A stretch of 64,000 nucleotides of DNA, from contig CM037848.1 of NCBI GenBank assembly GCA_021234535.1, positions 14,339,444 to 14,403,443 of the forward strand, read 5' to 3'. Positions 32,876 through 47,100 of the stretch are shown here, in pieces. Under the pieces are notes generated by a model that was not told the DNA's origin, did not search any database, and was given only the letters and a program-made list of their open reading frames with translations. Position numbers and translations under genes: made by a program. Origin of the DNA: Stichopus chloronotus (lineage: Eukaryota; Echinodermata; Holothuroidea; Aspidochirotida; Stichopodidae). Positions within the stretch are counted from its first letter, which is position 1; each line of letters opens with the position of its first letter.

Positions 32876-34190
32876 AATTTTTTTTGTTGTAGATGGCACT
32901 AACAGGGTTTCGCATCTATCCCAAACAGTCACTGGAGATGTGAGAATTCGCGTTTTTTTTTGTTTTTTTTTTTGTCTGCCGAGGTTTGCCTATGGTTGAT
33001 GATTAAAGTGTCTGGTCACAAAGATGCAGGAAGTAATTTTGATAGTTAATTAATTATCCTATCATCGTTGCTTCAATTGAGTGTCAGATTTTCAGAATAT
33101 GTTAGTTTGAGTGGGGTAACACTCGTTCAACGTACGAGTAATACTCCTGAGGAGTCACAAAATGTGACTTTTGTGAACCAAATTAATGAGCCCCGTGAAA
33201 GCTGAACATCTTGAGTAATTGAACATGATATCGGTGTGGGATTTCAGGTGTGTGTACAATGAAAATAAGTATGCTCTTCGTTGGCAGTTGAAGGTCCAAG
33301 CGAAATGACGAAATGCAAGTTCTCCAGGGGTCTCTCACACTTCCGATTCCCCCTCCCCCCCCCCATTTTTGTGTGTACAAAGTTGGTAAGGAAATTGACA
33401 AGAGAAGATATGGCAAGAAAAAATCATGAACGACCAATCTTCCAGCAGAACTGATCATTTCATTGATCACAATCTATATGATCTTTGTGATCAGTATAGC
33501 TTTACTTCAGTATTTGGATATACAACGTGTTGTATTCAAAAGGCCCACTCCAGATATTATTCATATCCGTTGAGCTTTTTCCAACCAAGTGGTGAATTTA
33601 TTACCATAAATCCCCAACAGTTAACGTTGTCTTTAATTGCACCAAGTTCAGACAATATATGGAAATCAATACATTGAATAATTGATGGCTGACAGTTTTC
33701 ATTCAACGTAAAGGTGTGCTTCTTTAAAGGGGAAATCAGGGTTTGACTGAGAAAATTCACCTTTAGTTGACTTTTCTTTCTAAACTGATTGTTCACCGAA
33801 ATATAGAGACGTTGGGGAGGTGTTTGAAGGTAGAAGAAACGTTAGTTATTGAGTTAATAACTGTTGAATGAGAACTCTTAATATTTGTCCGGTACAAAAA
33901 ATAAACATTCATGTTACAAGACAAGACAGCCTCCTCTATATACGATGACCAATCACAGCGTAAGACTGATATGACGTTATATGAACAAACATAACGGAAT
34001 GTTTTCGGTTACTGTTCGTGCATTGCGCAATGCTAAGTAAACAAGCGTTTAGTGATGATACGTATGAAACTGTTCGTTTGATCTTTTGTTTACTGTAATG
34101 AATAGGAGGCCCCACCGCCTCATACATTGAAAAGGCGATAGTATTGAATATTCATATTTGATGCCATGAATATGGATGTAACAGACTTAA

Positions 34191-34603
34191 GGCGCTTTCA
34201 CACTTCAACGATATCGGATCGGATTACGATCCGATTTTTTTCGTTTTTGTTAAATATCTTCTCCATCTCTGATCGGAAAGAACCAAAAATTTGCCAACTT
34301 GTGTAAATAAATGATTTGTATCGTATGACTAAGAAGATTAAATTTATACTAATTATTTCGTGACGTCACACGGACAGACAGCTTTTATCGGACCACGAGT
34401 GTCCGATAAAAGCCTTCTGTCGGTGTGACGTCACGAAATAATTAGATAACAGTTCATTTTCGTAGTCCTCTGGTACAAATCATATCTTTACACAAGTTGG
34501 CAAATTTTTGGTTCTTTCCGATCAGAGATGGAGAAGATATTTACTAAAAATAAAAAAAATCGGATCGTAATCCGATCCGATATCGTTGTAGTGTGAACTC
34601 GCC
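34191..34603. mobile_element. Long palindromic (foldback) MITE, copy 2
   Basis: Same 413-bp element at the orthologous place, with a few substitutions (for example GGCGCTTTCAC at the left end). Confidence 0.8.
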
Positions 34604-35319
34604 TTTATGAGTTCTTCACCGATTTTTTGCACAATAAATCGTGAAAATAAACCCTGATTTCCCCTTTAAACAAGCCAATGCGAAGTATGCCTGAATAGTC
34701 AGTCAAGTCTGTAACAGCGCGTCACTAAGGAAGTAAAGACGTGAATGAAGTGCTTTCTTTCTCTACACACTACAGTTCCAGGTACATATTATAGAGCTAC
34801 GAAATGAGTAGCATGTTTCCTTACACCAGAAAGAACTACACTGCCGCATATTCATCATGAAGTCACTGTCTATACTTGCTACAGTAAGGACCGTTAATTT
34901 TCAAATGTAAATTCTGTATATTCTTTTCAATGTTTTTATGCCGTTTCTATTGCTTCCAGTATCGCGAGGGCGCTTTGTCATCTAAACCTCTTTTTAGGCG
35001 AAAGGCTAACGTACGTGCCATGGCAACGCTCGCACCTCCCGGCATAGTTAATGCAGGTAGTTGGTACATGTTAGTTAACCCATCTATTCCACACAGTTTC
35101 CATAATGTGCTAAAATCATGTCTCGAGAAAACCCTTTTCTCCATGATAAAACATGAGGTGATATCGAGAAATACAATCATGGTTAGAGTTTGTTCCTCTA
35201 TGAAACCGTATCATGTATGACATCATGTGAGCATTGGCCGAGTAAACCCGATGACTTGGGGTGCTCAGACCCTCAATAAAAAATGTGGAATTTAAATATT
35301 TATTCATCCCCCCCCCCCC

Positions 35320-35600
35320 TTCCCAGTATTTGCCAGTTGCGTCAAGAGTAAATGAAAGAGGACGCAAAATTCGTTATGAGTCTTACATCATCTCAACCCA
35401 TCTGAAATTTATTGCCGTTTTCATACGAGATTTATTTCCCTTCCCAAGAATTGAAAATTTGCCAACATGAGATATTTCAGGCCTGTTCACATGCAGCTCA
35501 GAACGACCGGGAATTGCCGTTTCTTACCATCTAAGGAAGTTTGCAAAGTCAACAATTTTCTTGTAGGTTCCCCGGGGAGAAGTGGCGCTCGGCTTCGGTA
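35320..35600 (+). repeat. Dispersed repeat family member, copy 2
   Basis: Orthologous to 6,807-7,082, preceded by 12 C. Private differences lie just downstream, where a short stretch present in copies 1 and 3 is missing. Confidence 0.5.
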
Positions 35601-37535
35601 GTCCTCCCGGCACCAGGCTCATCTCGACGCTCCCATCTCTGTTTAGACTTTGAATGAATCCCCTCCTTTGATACATTCCTCACAATTTGAGCTGACATCC
35701 TGCTTTTACCCAACCGAGGATATGTACTTCATCTAGTAATCGCGTTTCCCTGTGATTGTCGTCCGCCGGCAGCGGTCAATGAGGACAGCGATTAAAGAAG
35801 GGAGCAATTAATGAGGGCAGAAGCCTTCTTCGGAGGTGACGGACCAAGATGCACAATCAAGTGCAAATGTTTTCCACCCTAGAGGAAAACATCGTACAAT
35901 TGTGCGACAGATTCTACAGTTTTTTTTTTTTTTTTTTTTGTTTTCTGTGTATAGTCTTCATTCTAAGTCAGCCATAAAATTTAAATTGCGCCACTCTGCA
36001 GTTGATCAACGGAGATGCTCCCCATGCTTTCGCACTCAAGAGCTTAGAAATCAAATGAGGCATTTGTTTCACAGAAAAAAAATCAAACTTGCAATACCAA
36101 TATTTAAGGACACGGAATGATAGATCATTCATAATAAGGATGGACAGTGGCCCTCTCCTCAAGAAATAAGTTTCTCACATATGCAAATGCAGTTATTTGT
36201 TGCTCAACAATAATTTGTTCACCTAAACTTTCCAAAATTCAAATGATGCATCTTCCTTCACTCATCACATACATAACGCTTTGAGGAGATAAAGCTTTTG
36301 TAAATGTTTATTGATGAGACTAAACGGTTTAAAAATGACTAAAGCTATTTTCTTTGTATGCCATGTTGGTGAATTCTAAACACCTCATTTCCTTTGAATT
36401 GTGGTGGAATCAAAAAAAAGCACTCTACCTTGTAAACCTTGTCAGGAGCACCCATCCCCCCCCCTTTACCCCACAGGTTTCTTTTTCTTTCCAGGGATCT
36501 CTCTTTGGCTGGTCACAGCTTTGACAGGCTCTCCAGTTGACCATGCATATTTGACCTGCTCCTCTGCAATGTACGTGGTTACGCTACGGTTGGTTATCAA
36601 TTGTTCTCAATTCACAGGGCCATGTCACGACTCTGCTCAATTAAAATCAAAGAGCGCCATCCACAAACAACGTTTGAGGCTCGTTCAATGACCGTACTGA
36701 TTTTCAAGTTTGTGTATTACACTATTCTTCCAATGTTAAATGGGGAGAGGCAGGGGCATAAAACAGAGATAGAGAGGGAAATTAAAAGCGGGTGATGTTT
36801 CTTTGTGAACTGAATGGAATTTCAACTAAATTTTTTAAATCGTACTCTTACTGAAGTGAAATTCGGTTCCACCGATTTTATCTGTAATAGTCTTGAAACA
36901 GTACAATTCCACACAAGTTGTAAACTTAAAGTCATCCTCGTAGTTTTAGTCCCTATATGAGGTAAAGCTCACAGACTTGCACTTGAACAGTTGGTTACTC
37001 AGATTTTTAACGTAGAAAGTCTTTCAGTCCAGGAGAAAGGGTGACAATGTAAAATTCTCCCCACAAGACCATAAAATAATCCAAAATGTCTACAGCTACT
37101 CTTATAGTTCTATCACATATTCAAAATTGGATTTCATAATTCTGCTATTAAAAGAATACCAGGATGAGCTTTCCATTAAATAGATCTTTTCTCCAAGTTT
37201 AACATGTTCATATATTCTGGATTAGACTTACAACAAATTGCCAGCTATATCGTCTGAAATTACCGTCTCAGAATGCAGTTACCGTCGATTAGAATTTTGA
37301 ACTTTCATGAAACAACGGCAGTACACCTATATTATCGCTGACTGACAGAACTATGGATTCCAATAATTGAGGTAAACTTGAAATTTCAAATTCTGTCTCA
37401 CAGTGGATATCAACAGCAAGTTTTGTGTATATAATTTAGGGATTTGTCATACTTCAGAAACTAACTCAAGACTTAATCTTTTATTGTCAAGTACTCAGAC
37501 AAAATTCATACACGGTTTTTGACTATCAGCCATCA

Positions 37536-37541
37536 TTTATT
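37536..37541 (-). promoter_or_regulatory. Polyadenylation signal AATAAA, lectin gene B
   Basis: Orthologous to 14,577-14,582; about 325 nt past the stop codon. Confidence 0.55.
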
Positions 37542-37812
37542 GAACAACGTTCGGAGACAGGAAGAAAAGCAAAACACCTTTGTTAAACCAAATCAAAGTA
37601 CTCTATGAAGGATATTACCATTAAATTGACAAGAGCAGCCGTTTTGAATTGACGTTGTGATTCATACCGACAGGTCCTGAACCATTCCCAATTAAGAGAA
37701 GGCATTATGGGATGTATTACGGTAGGTCACGAAATATTACTGGTAGAATCTAACCTAGTTAGATTTTCTGTTAACTTTACTCGAATGATGCAAAGAGAAG
37801 AAGTCCAAGAAG

Positions 37813-37830
37813 AAGAAGAAGAAGAAAAAA
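37813..37830. repeat. (GAA)n microsatellite in lectin 3' UTR, copy 2
   Basis: Six AAG units, orthologous to the nine in copy 1. Confidence 0.75.
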
Positions 37831-37865
37831 GAAGATGAACCATTCTCCTACTTGAATGCGAATGT

Positions 37866-38141
37866 TCAATTTGGTATTGGCACACCAGTCTCGGTACCAC
37901 CTACTACTGGACGAGGCATTTTACACATAAACTTAAAATACCAATTCGGATCGTCTCCTATATCATGCCATCTGCCATGTACGTTGTCATAATCCCACAA
38001 GAAGTAAAACAATTGTCCAACAGTTGCTGCTTGTCCGTTGTCAAAATAAGTAAAATCGACGAGAGAACCGTCGGTCCATTTATGAACACCGTTTACTTCA
38101 TCGATCAATCCAACCCAAAGTCCGGGTTTATATTGCCGATT
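37866..38141 (-). CDS. Lectin B exon 3
   Basis: 276 nt, acceptor TTTTCAAACAG|AATCGG, ends in TGA. Contains LWVGLID, WTDG, WHD, FKFMC and the VVGGTETGVPIPN tail. Confidence 0.85.
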   Translation of the reverse strand, partial: NRQYKPGLWVGLIDEVNGVHKWTDGSLVDFTYFDNGQAATVGQLFYFLWDYDNVHGRWHDIGDDPNWYFKFMCKMPRPVVGGTETGVPIPN

Positions 38142-41100
38142 CTGTTTGAAAAGAAAGAAAGAAAGAAAGAAGAAACAAGAAGAAAAAATGTGAAAAACTA
38201 TTGGCAATACAGAGAGTAGAAAATACGCGGAAGCTATGTTTCCGAACCAGATCCGTGCAGTTGTGTTATGCCAAAGAATAGTGTCCCAATCGATCTAATT
38301 TATTAGATTCATTCCAATAATATGTTAACTATGTGGTTTAATTTTCTCAGCCCGAAATTGCGGGTTGATCGTCTGTAACCTTGTGGAATGGATTACAACA
38401 AGTGTAAAGTGGCGTCTCTCGAATCACGGATTCAGCCTCAGTAACGTTTAACAATGTTTGCATACAATCTACTAACATTTGGCGACAATTAACTAATTAA
38501 ATACACCTAAGTCGGTCTTCAGTTTCACATCTAATTTAAAATAACGACCGATTTAACATTAGTATGCCCTAGTCAGTGTCCTAGTTGTTGTTATAAGTTA
38601 TAAGTTGTTATAAAAGGCTTCAACTGCTTGTGTATGTTCTTCTATAGAGTGTGTCCCGACCTCCGGCTATAAAAGAGGAAGACGGTTGCTGTGGCAAACT
38701 TTAAATTTGGGGACAGCTCACTGAAATATGACATTTAGTGCCTGAGTGAAAAAAGTGTAACTCTTCCTCGCCAAATCTAGGACAGGTGCTGTCTATTTAC
38801 ATTTAACATTTTTTAACATGAACTACATCAAGAAAGTTAATCACCATATCTTTGTATCTTGCAAGAGAAGACAAACAAATAGAGAACTTATCAATTTTAC
38901 GATGAGAATAGTTCCGATACCAGCTGTTAACAGCATGATGCATCTGTTCTAGAGATTTATAGAACGAAAGTTAAGTCTATGGTTCACCTCACAGGCACGT
39001 AGTTTCTCCATTAATAAATTAATCATTTCGTATCGTTTACATCTCTGTCTCTTTTAGTTCATTTTTTATTTAACTATCTTCAACTCTTTTAAAATTTGTA
39101 GCTATTGTAATAAACAACCTGGTTTGCAGTCACAAACTTGAATAATGGTCGATATATTTGATCAATGGCGACCTATCTCAAATAGTCGGTCTAATGAAAC
39201 AATTTTTCACTGATTAAGAACATATGGAGGTGACAGATCTATCATTCAGTTGTTATAATAAATTACAATCATGTAGTTATCTCTATGAAAAACAAAGGGA
39301 CGTTTTCAAACAAGGCTGAACATTTTGCATTCCAAAATGTGATATAATAACACATGTTTGCTTGCCGTACAAACAAGCCAAGCTGCTTTCGTTTTTCAGA
39401 GCCTTAAAGTGCAGTCCAGAGTCTTGTATGTATATTACTTCGTTTAGTTGGCATTTAAATTCACTCACAACAGGCGATGTTAATGAACCACCAGCAAACT
39501 GCGCATGCACGGCACAGTGCGAGACACTTTATGCGAAAAACAAGTGTGGCATTCAGGCAAGTGTCGCATTGGCAAATTTAGTGTAAATGGTAGAATGTTT
39601 ATCGGATACTGAAAAAGACAATCACAGCTTGAGTCTGATACGGTGACTTTAAACTTAATTTTCAGTTAACGTAACTTTATATTGTTGCCTTGATTTGGGA
39701 CTTTCCGACTCAGTGCTACCTCACTAGTAAATATCACCATACCTATAAGCATTAAATGGGAGCACCCAATCATCCATGGGACATAGCACCTCTCTAAGAC
39801 CTAAAAAAAAACGTTTATTACCGTCGAAGCAATAAACCTCGCCAATCACATTGTACCGAACTAAAAAAAAAACAATCTTACGTCACTATATACTCAGTCA
39901 GCAAAGGTTCCTCACTGACCACCAGTTTTACCTCACTAGTTACTTTCAAACAGTTTGGTTTGTATCCGGGAATTTAAAAATTTCACGAAATAGAAGTTTC
40001 TGTCACCCATTTATATCGACTATTAAAAGTATTTTAAGAAGATCTTCCAGACTATTTCGTGATGATGTCTTAAAGGGATTAAACTGAGTCTCCAATTTTA
40101 TTCTGAGGCATCAGCAAACTCTCGCATTAGCAAATCTTATTTATACTTCACGAGTAGCATTCATGACGTTTCAAAATATTGCGCATATTCAAGGTACAAA
40201 CATAAGTTATCATAAATTTAGCGATCCAGTGATAAAAGTATTGTCACAGTATTCAAAAGAATCATACATGAATTATATTCGACGACTAAACAAATTGGTT
40301 TTAATGAATTTTCTCTTGAAAACAGGAAGTATCCTTCATTTAGGGTTCATTTCACCGATATAGATAAATAGCAACATTCCACGCTACTTAATGGCGCCGT
40401 AGACAGGTTGTGGTGGCGAGGAGGTATCTTTCAGTCAAAGCCGAATCTGACGCAACTGTTTATTTAAAATTCGTAAACTTGTTAACTTTAATATGCATGC
40501 TGCAGCTAAAATGCAACTTTTTTTGACAAAGATTAAGCTCAATTCTGTTTCTTGCACTGATTTTGTGACTGAAGGAGAAGCCCTCCAGTGAATTGAACAA
40601 AACCGCTTTGAAGACAAACGTTCTCACAACTTATAGCAAAAAGCCATGTGGTAATGTTTTTATTTCCTTCAAAAATTAAACTTTGATGTAAAATGTATCC
40701 TTAATTCAGATAGACATACAGAGGGTTAAAGTTATGAATCAGTGTCGGTCGCAACAATGTTAGAACACATGTATCGAATATAACACCACTCATGTAAGGA
40801 CAACTCTGAAAATATAATTTGGTTCCAGATTAACTGAGCTTTAAATTATGAAAAACTAGATAAACTTTGATAAGTGACAATAGAATTCTATAGAAGTCAA
40901 CACTTTCTTGTCACTCGATAATTGGTATTCAAACATGCTGAAGTTAGTATGGGAGCAGATCATTGTTAGTGCATGCCCTTGTGACGTGTCCACGTAGGTC
41001 TCTTTCTTAACGTATTATACTTTTCGTACCCAATCCCCTCAGTGCTCACCCATTATCTCCAATAAAGTCTATTTCGTTCAACCAAACTAATGTCGGCTTA

Positions 41101-44100
41101 ATGAAATTACCACACTTCTAGCAAACTGTTTTTATCTTTGAAAAAAAAACAAACAAACAAATGGACACAGTGGACAAATTTTAATGTTAAAATGTGTATG
41201 ATTATCAAAAAAAAGTACTCTAATAAGCATTGTAAACTAATAGGTGGGATAAGGGAACAATACAAATTTCTATCGAAAAATAGAATCGAATAAGGTTTAT
41301 TATCAGTGTATTATACTGGAAGTTTCAATCGAAATGTTCGCTTCATTCCTCATCTCAATCAAGTTTGGTTTATAGAGAGTACCCCTCGGTGGACAACATT
41401 AAAAGGTGAACAGTTGAAGTTACAATTAGCCGACGACGAATATCCTAAGCTATAGCCTATTAAAACTGATTCATTTGAAACCTTCATAATTGCTCAAGTG
41501 ACAATATAAAATATCAAACAGCAATGTATAGGGAGCAATCACGCCCTGCTCATAACGCAAATAAAATTACAATTTTGCGAAACGGAACATTAGCAAAATA
41601 TTCAGTGCGTTGGATCAGAATGTATTCCTGTCTTATTCCCCACTTCTGACATTACGTCGTTAGAGTGAATTATTTTTTTTAATATCATACTACTGCAGTT
41701 GTGTCCTAGCTACAAAAGTGAGCTCACGTATTACGTACATCCTGCTCACGAAATGACTTCCAGTAATGGTAGACGAATTCTTGCTCTTCCATTGAGTGTA
41801 TAGATACCAGATCCGCGAGATCTCGCAGATGTTCTTCGGTGCTGAAAAGGCGGCAAAAGTTGAGGGCATCGTACCAGGATACTTCCTCAGCAAAGTACCT
41901 GTGTGCGATATGTAATAAATTAGAACAATTTCAGTGATTTATCAGAATCGTGGCATCCGTCCAGGAGGAGTTAAGAGTAGAAGAGATCGAGGTATTAAAG
42001 GTACATCAGGGGGTTGCATTAAGCGCAGCAAAGATTTCTACATGGAGAGCCCTAAGCGCAGGTTAAGCGGGGCGCCACCACTGGGTACTGCAGAAAGAGT
42101 GATGAAAAATATCACAAAAATGGCCCTCAGAGGTTATGGGAAAAGGCATTTACTCTCTCGCCTCGTAGGCCAGTGATTCGGATAAGTAGACTTCTAGAAT
42201 GGCCGGTGGGGATGTTTCACCCTGTATATTTTTTTTCATATCTCAGTGTAGCACATATAATGGCGTAAAAAGATACCAAATATTGCACCGGGTCCCGTCT
42301 AAGGTAAGATGATAATTGAAAAAAATTCTCAATAAATTTGAAGCACCATACGAATTTCGCATATTTCAGTCTCGAAGGGACGATGGTCGGCAAATCGGAA
42401 CGCTAGTTGGGTTTTTTTTTCTAAACTCTGCAGTCCAGTACATTCGATGCTATACTTTTAAAGATGCCACATGATACACCATTTTGGGTCTAAGGTTACC
42501 GGCAAATGGAAATTCTAAAAAAAATCTGAAATACCATCTGAATTTCTCTTTTGAATTCCTCATCTTTCAGTCTAGCAATGATGTTAGTCAGAACATCTAA
42601 GAAATACCAGTTGGAATTTTACATATCTCAATCTAGCACATTTTATGACTTCAAAAGCGGCCAAATATTGCATAGATTGTGTCTAAGGTTGAAGAGAAGG
42701 TGAAAAAGTTTTCAAAAGGGAATGGGGATAACTCCTTCCCTACAACCCTCTCCAGGCCACCCATCAATTTTCTCATGCTTTTCCCCACCTATCAAAATGA
42801 TATTGCATGACATTTTCTCTCATCAAGGTAGCTTTCATTTACAATCATTATACTTTGGTAATTAAATATCATTTACTTTGGTAAGCAATCATCGACGGTT
42901 GTGACACTAGTACTACTAAAAAAAAAACTGTTATCGCTAGAGAGCAAAAACTGTTGGAATAAATTTTGTGGAAATATCATTTCTAGGGGAAAACTTGACT
43001 GCAATAGATGCAGAATGTTGCACCAGCTTTTTTCTAAGTTTACTTGGTAGTTAAAAATAAATTTCTCAAAAAGCGTTTTCGTTAGAATTTTATAACTGTT
43101 GAATTAACCTTTCTGGAAATAACGATAGCACAAATATTAAAGATAAGAGCAATCGAAATTACTATTAATTTTCCACAGACTTTTTTACGTGAGAAATTAC
43201 AGACATAAGATCCCTATTTCAGCAAAAAATGCTTGCGAAGTATTCAAAGAAAATATGAAAGCGGATGCGTATTTGGTCATGATTCTTGTATCATATCAAA
43301 CCACCTGATATGTATTACCATATTTCATAGACTAATTTTTTTTACATGAATTGAGGACATAACTATAACGGCTGAGTACATGCAATTTAAATACACCCGG
43401 AAAGTGCCGTTTCCTGTCATTTGAAAAGCCAGAATTTTCTTGTGCGCAGCTCCAACTATTGCTGGAGCCTCGCTTAATCATGGAGCCCCATGGATTAATA
43501 AGCCCACCAATTAATTGGCAACAAACAAAATTCGGCAAAAGTTCTCTGCTGAAACAATTTCTAGGCCGCCAGCGGGTATGTATTCAGCCACAAATATTTG
43601 CCAATCACTGAAAGAAAACGTGAAAGCGGATGGGTATTTTATTATGCATTTTCATAGATTTTTTTTCACATGAATTGAGAAACTGTAAACATGATATCAC
43701 TGTATTTCGTTTCTAGGTACATACATTTCAAATACACCCGGGAAGTGCAGTTTCCTACTGTCGTGGGTGGGGGGGGGGGGGGTGAAATAGCCAATATTTT
43801 CTCGTGCGCTCCGCGCCAACAATGTAGGCGCTCCTCCTAGATAGTAATCCCGCTAATAAGCGGCAAACGAAATTCGGGCAAAAGATGTCTCCGTCAAAAA
43901 ATTTCTAGGCGCCATGTGCCTGTGTTCAGCCTCAAATATTTGCGAAGAACTCAAAGAAATAATGAATGTGAATGTTTAATTCATGATGATTCTTGTATCA
44001 CATCAAAAAACTTCTGATATGTATTAACCGTTTTTCATAGATTGATTTTTTTTTTTTTACATGAATTGAAAAATTTGCAGACATATCCCTAGTTAGAGGC

Positions 44101-47100
44101 TGGGTACATGTAGCTCTGGTATACACCCGGGAAGCATCATCCTCTGCCATCTGGGAGTAGAGTGTTGTTAAAAAGTCACAATTTTCTTTTACGCTTTACT
44201 CCAACCAATGGTGGTGCTTCGCTTAAATAATTCTGTCTTTACTCATCACCACCCCCCCCCCCCCAAAATAATACTGGCCTTTTTATGAAGACTTCACACC
44301 CTCCTTTAATTCTAAGCTCCCTCTGCATAAGGTATGCCTAGTGACCGAAGCTGTCGGTGTGGGGATCACCACTCAGTTGGGAAAGAACATCCAGCCATTC
44401 GGAATTTTTACCCCCCTCCACCAGGATATGACCCTAGCTTCGTCCCTGCTATCAAATATCAGGACTTACACTGCCATGGAGCATTCTAAAGGTGACATGT
44501 GAAGACTTTCTCCATTCTGGACAAAAGTTTCAGAGCAGCGCTCTTGCTCTAAGAATTGGAAATGATTCCAGGAAGATTACTAAAAATAATTACTTTTCGT
44601 TTCTGGGTTGCCAAAATTTCAGATCCCTGCCAACACTGAAGTCAAATGTATCCATTTGTTACTGAGATGAAGTACCGTTTATGATTTTCATTCAATACAT
44701 ATACCGAGTACTTCCTTCTTAACACTTCTATGCAGTATACAAATTTGAGACACTTACATGGTTGTTAACTATGGACAACGGCAAGATCAATTACTAATCT
44801 GTCTTTTGTACTGTTCTTGACATTTCTACAGGTCTTTAACAAGATTAGAAATAAACACAATGTGGTACTTGTCGTCCACTACAGTTACGGTTTGAGTTAG
44901 GAGGATTTCTGTTCTGCAACAACATCGCCAGTGGTCAAGCAAAAACAAAAAAATGATATAACATGTAGGTTGTATGTCAAAAAACGAAAAAGAATCTGTA
45001 TCTGGTTCTTGCAGGAAATTTCAGTAAACTTCTCATCTATTTGACCAAATATTAGACTTCTTTCTCTTTTATTCATTTGCATGTGATCCCATGTTAACAA
45101 CAAGGATAAATGTATTCATTTATGTCAATTAAACAGTCGTTTCGAGTTGTGTGCCACCTTCTCTGAAAGTGTTGGCCACTAAACACCTGGGATCAAAGCA
45201 TTGCTCTGAGTGAGCTGATTGTTTAAGGATTAGCTGACTTAAACGATGTTGCGGGGAGGAGGGTCTAATCTGACCCTCCATCGTTCATCGTTATCATCTT
45301 ATCATATAATTATCTCATTATTATCAATATCCACGAGGAAATATATCATCATCCTTACCCTCAGAGCAAGTCAATGTAGCGCGAATAACTGTAGGGCCTA
45401 TGTGCGTTACAATCACAATCCATAACGTCGCTAACAAAACCTCATTTTTATCGTCTAAACTTCCTATACACGGGTGACAGAATCTTTACTTATTTTCACA
45501 CAATGATATAAAAATTAGTCGTTTCCAGTGCAGTCCACTCACTTTACGAGTTGCAAGATTCATAAACAGCACGTCTGCCATATCTAACGCACCAGCGTGT
45601 AGGTAAAAACAAACTAACCGTGTTACATGTGGAAATGTGACATCCCCACACCCCTCGCCAACCAACCCCCTTCCCGTCCTCCCGGAGAGTACATGATATG
45701 ATTATGTGGTGTCTAGGCCATTGCAAAACAGATAAAGGTAAGGTTTTAAATTATTTGGGATTCCATTTTCCAATAGCTACGACACTATATACCTTGAGCC
45801 TATGCAATAACATTTTACACTTCGTTACAAAAGCCACCTTAATTTTTTTTACAATCCAATGACGTAAAACTAATCCCTTAAGCCCAGCTCACCACGAGAG
45901 TAATATAATTCCTTACTATGGACTAATTTACTACAGCATCGTGTGTACCTTTGGATTGTTATATCTTGTTCCGTTAGACGATCAAACCTCCTTGACCGTA
46001 ACGAAGTAAAATTCGTAACTTTAATAGTATTAACACAGTTGTCTTATACTTTGAAAATGACTGAAAGTGCCTTCAAGTAACTCCAAGTACAAAATAACAC
46101 ACTTCAAAAGAGAATGTAATCATTCACTAATTGCAACTACTCTAGTACCAACACTTTTTAACTATCATCTCAAAAGTGTTTGTTCATTCTGGACACAATA
46201 GCAGTGGTATGTACAGGATTTTAGATGTGTGGGGGGGGGGGGGGGACGCAACCTGTGATTCCTCCGATTGACATGCATAGCAGTGTCACTAGTACGCCTT
46301 CGGTGCACCACGAGCAAGAAGCGCGAGTGTGCACGCGTGGGATCAAGGGGCAAAGCTCCCGGAAGTTCCAGCAAGATAAGGTATTGAGAGTGCCTTAAAT
46401 TTGTTTTAGAGGCCTTATTGATCAGGTTTCTATCGTTTCAGATTTTGAAAAATTCAGTGTCAATGACATAGAGCTCAGGTTATCCTCTATGTGTGGTAGG
46501 CTGCAGTGTGTCACATAAGTGGACAGGACTGTAGGTTTAACATCATGAGGCCAGTCATTTGGTCAAAAAGGCTGCTTGAGATGATCGCGAAAGTTAACAA
46601 TATACTTGTTTCATGAAATTTTCATAAAATGAGTATATACTAGAGGAACAAAGTTTAAGCGTTGATTTATTTTTTCCCTGGAATCTAAAATGTAAAATTC
46701 AAAGCGCGCGAAGCGTGCGACATTTTTGAATTATCCTGCAGTAATATATTAGAATATCGGTACCAATTAAAAGCTTATATAGTTCAATAATTGTACTGGC
46801 AGTTGGGTCCTATTAGGCATACTACCTATGCTGTACTTCTCTCCTCCAGTCACTATAGACAGACCGCATGGCGAACGTAATAGAGAACAGCAGCAACTAA
46901 GCTTTGTGGCATGAGATGAAATTACCTATTGGCCTACATAAACTGTGTACTCTGCCTTCATGTTACTTGGTAAGATGGGCAGGGCCTGTGCTGTCTAGTA
47001 ATGTGGGAAGGGACTGCTGAAGAACCTGGAGGGATTCTAAGTTACAGCGCTCGTAGCAGGCCAAAAGGTTTGGTTCTCATCGGAAAATTTTCCCTGGAGA

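Larger units (their letters stand above)
4857..33395. repeat. Lectin tandem segmental duplication, copy 1
   Basis: This segment aligns collinearly with 33,396-55,047 and, for its first part, with 55,048-64,000. Matches are near-identical over long stretches. It contains lectin gene A, the isolated exon-3 cassette at 29,970 and a retrotransposon (7,656-12,639) absent from copy 3. Without that insertion it is about 23.6 kb. Extra sequence relative to copy 2 includes 23,346-23,830 and about 550 bp within 20,730-21,285. It lacks about 100 bp near 17,635 and 19 bp near 19,495 that other copies have. Confidence 0.9.
30222..33395. other. Spacer between the isolated cassette and copy 2
   Basis: No lectin exon 1 or 2 was found here on the minus strand. 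It holds the CCAAT-containing repeat (32,150-32,465) and an AT-rich palindromic array (32,713-32,875). A 73-codon plus-strand frame at 30,598-30,819 is open in both copies but has no recognisable motif. A poly-C run precedes the copy junction. Confidence 0.5.

Noticed and set aside
41934..42176. 80-codon basic plus-strand frame just upstream of lectin exon 2
   Set aside because: Looks protein-like but is broken by a 19-bp deletion in copy 1 and has no recognised domain. Probably an old transposon fragment.
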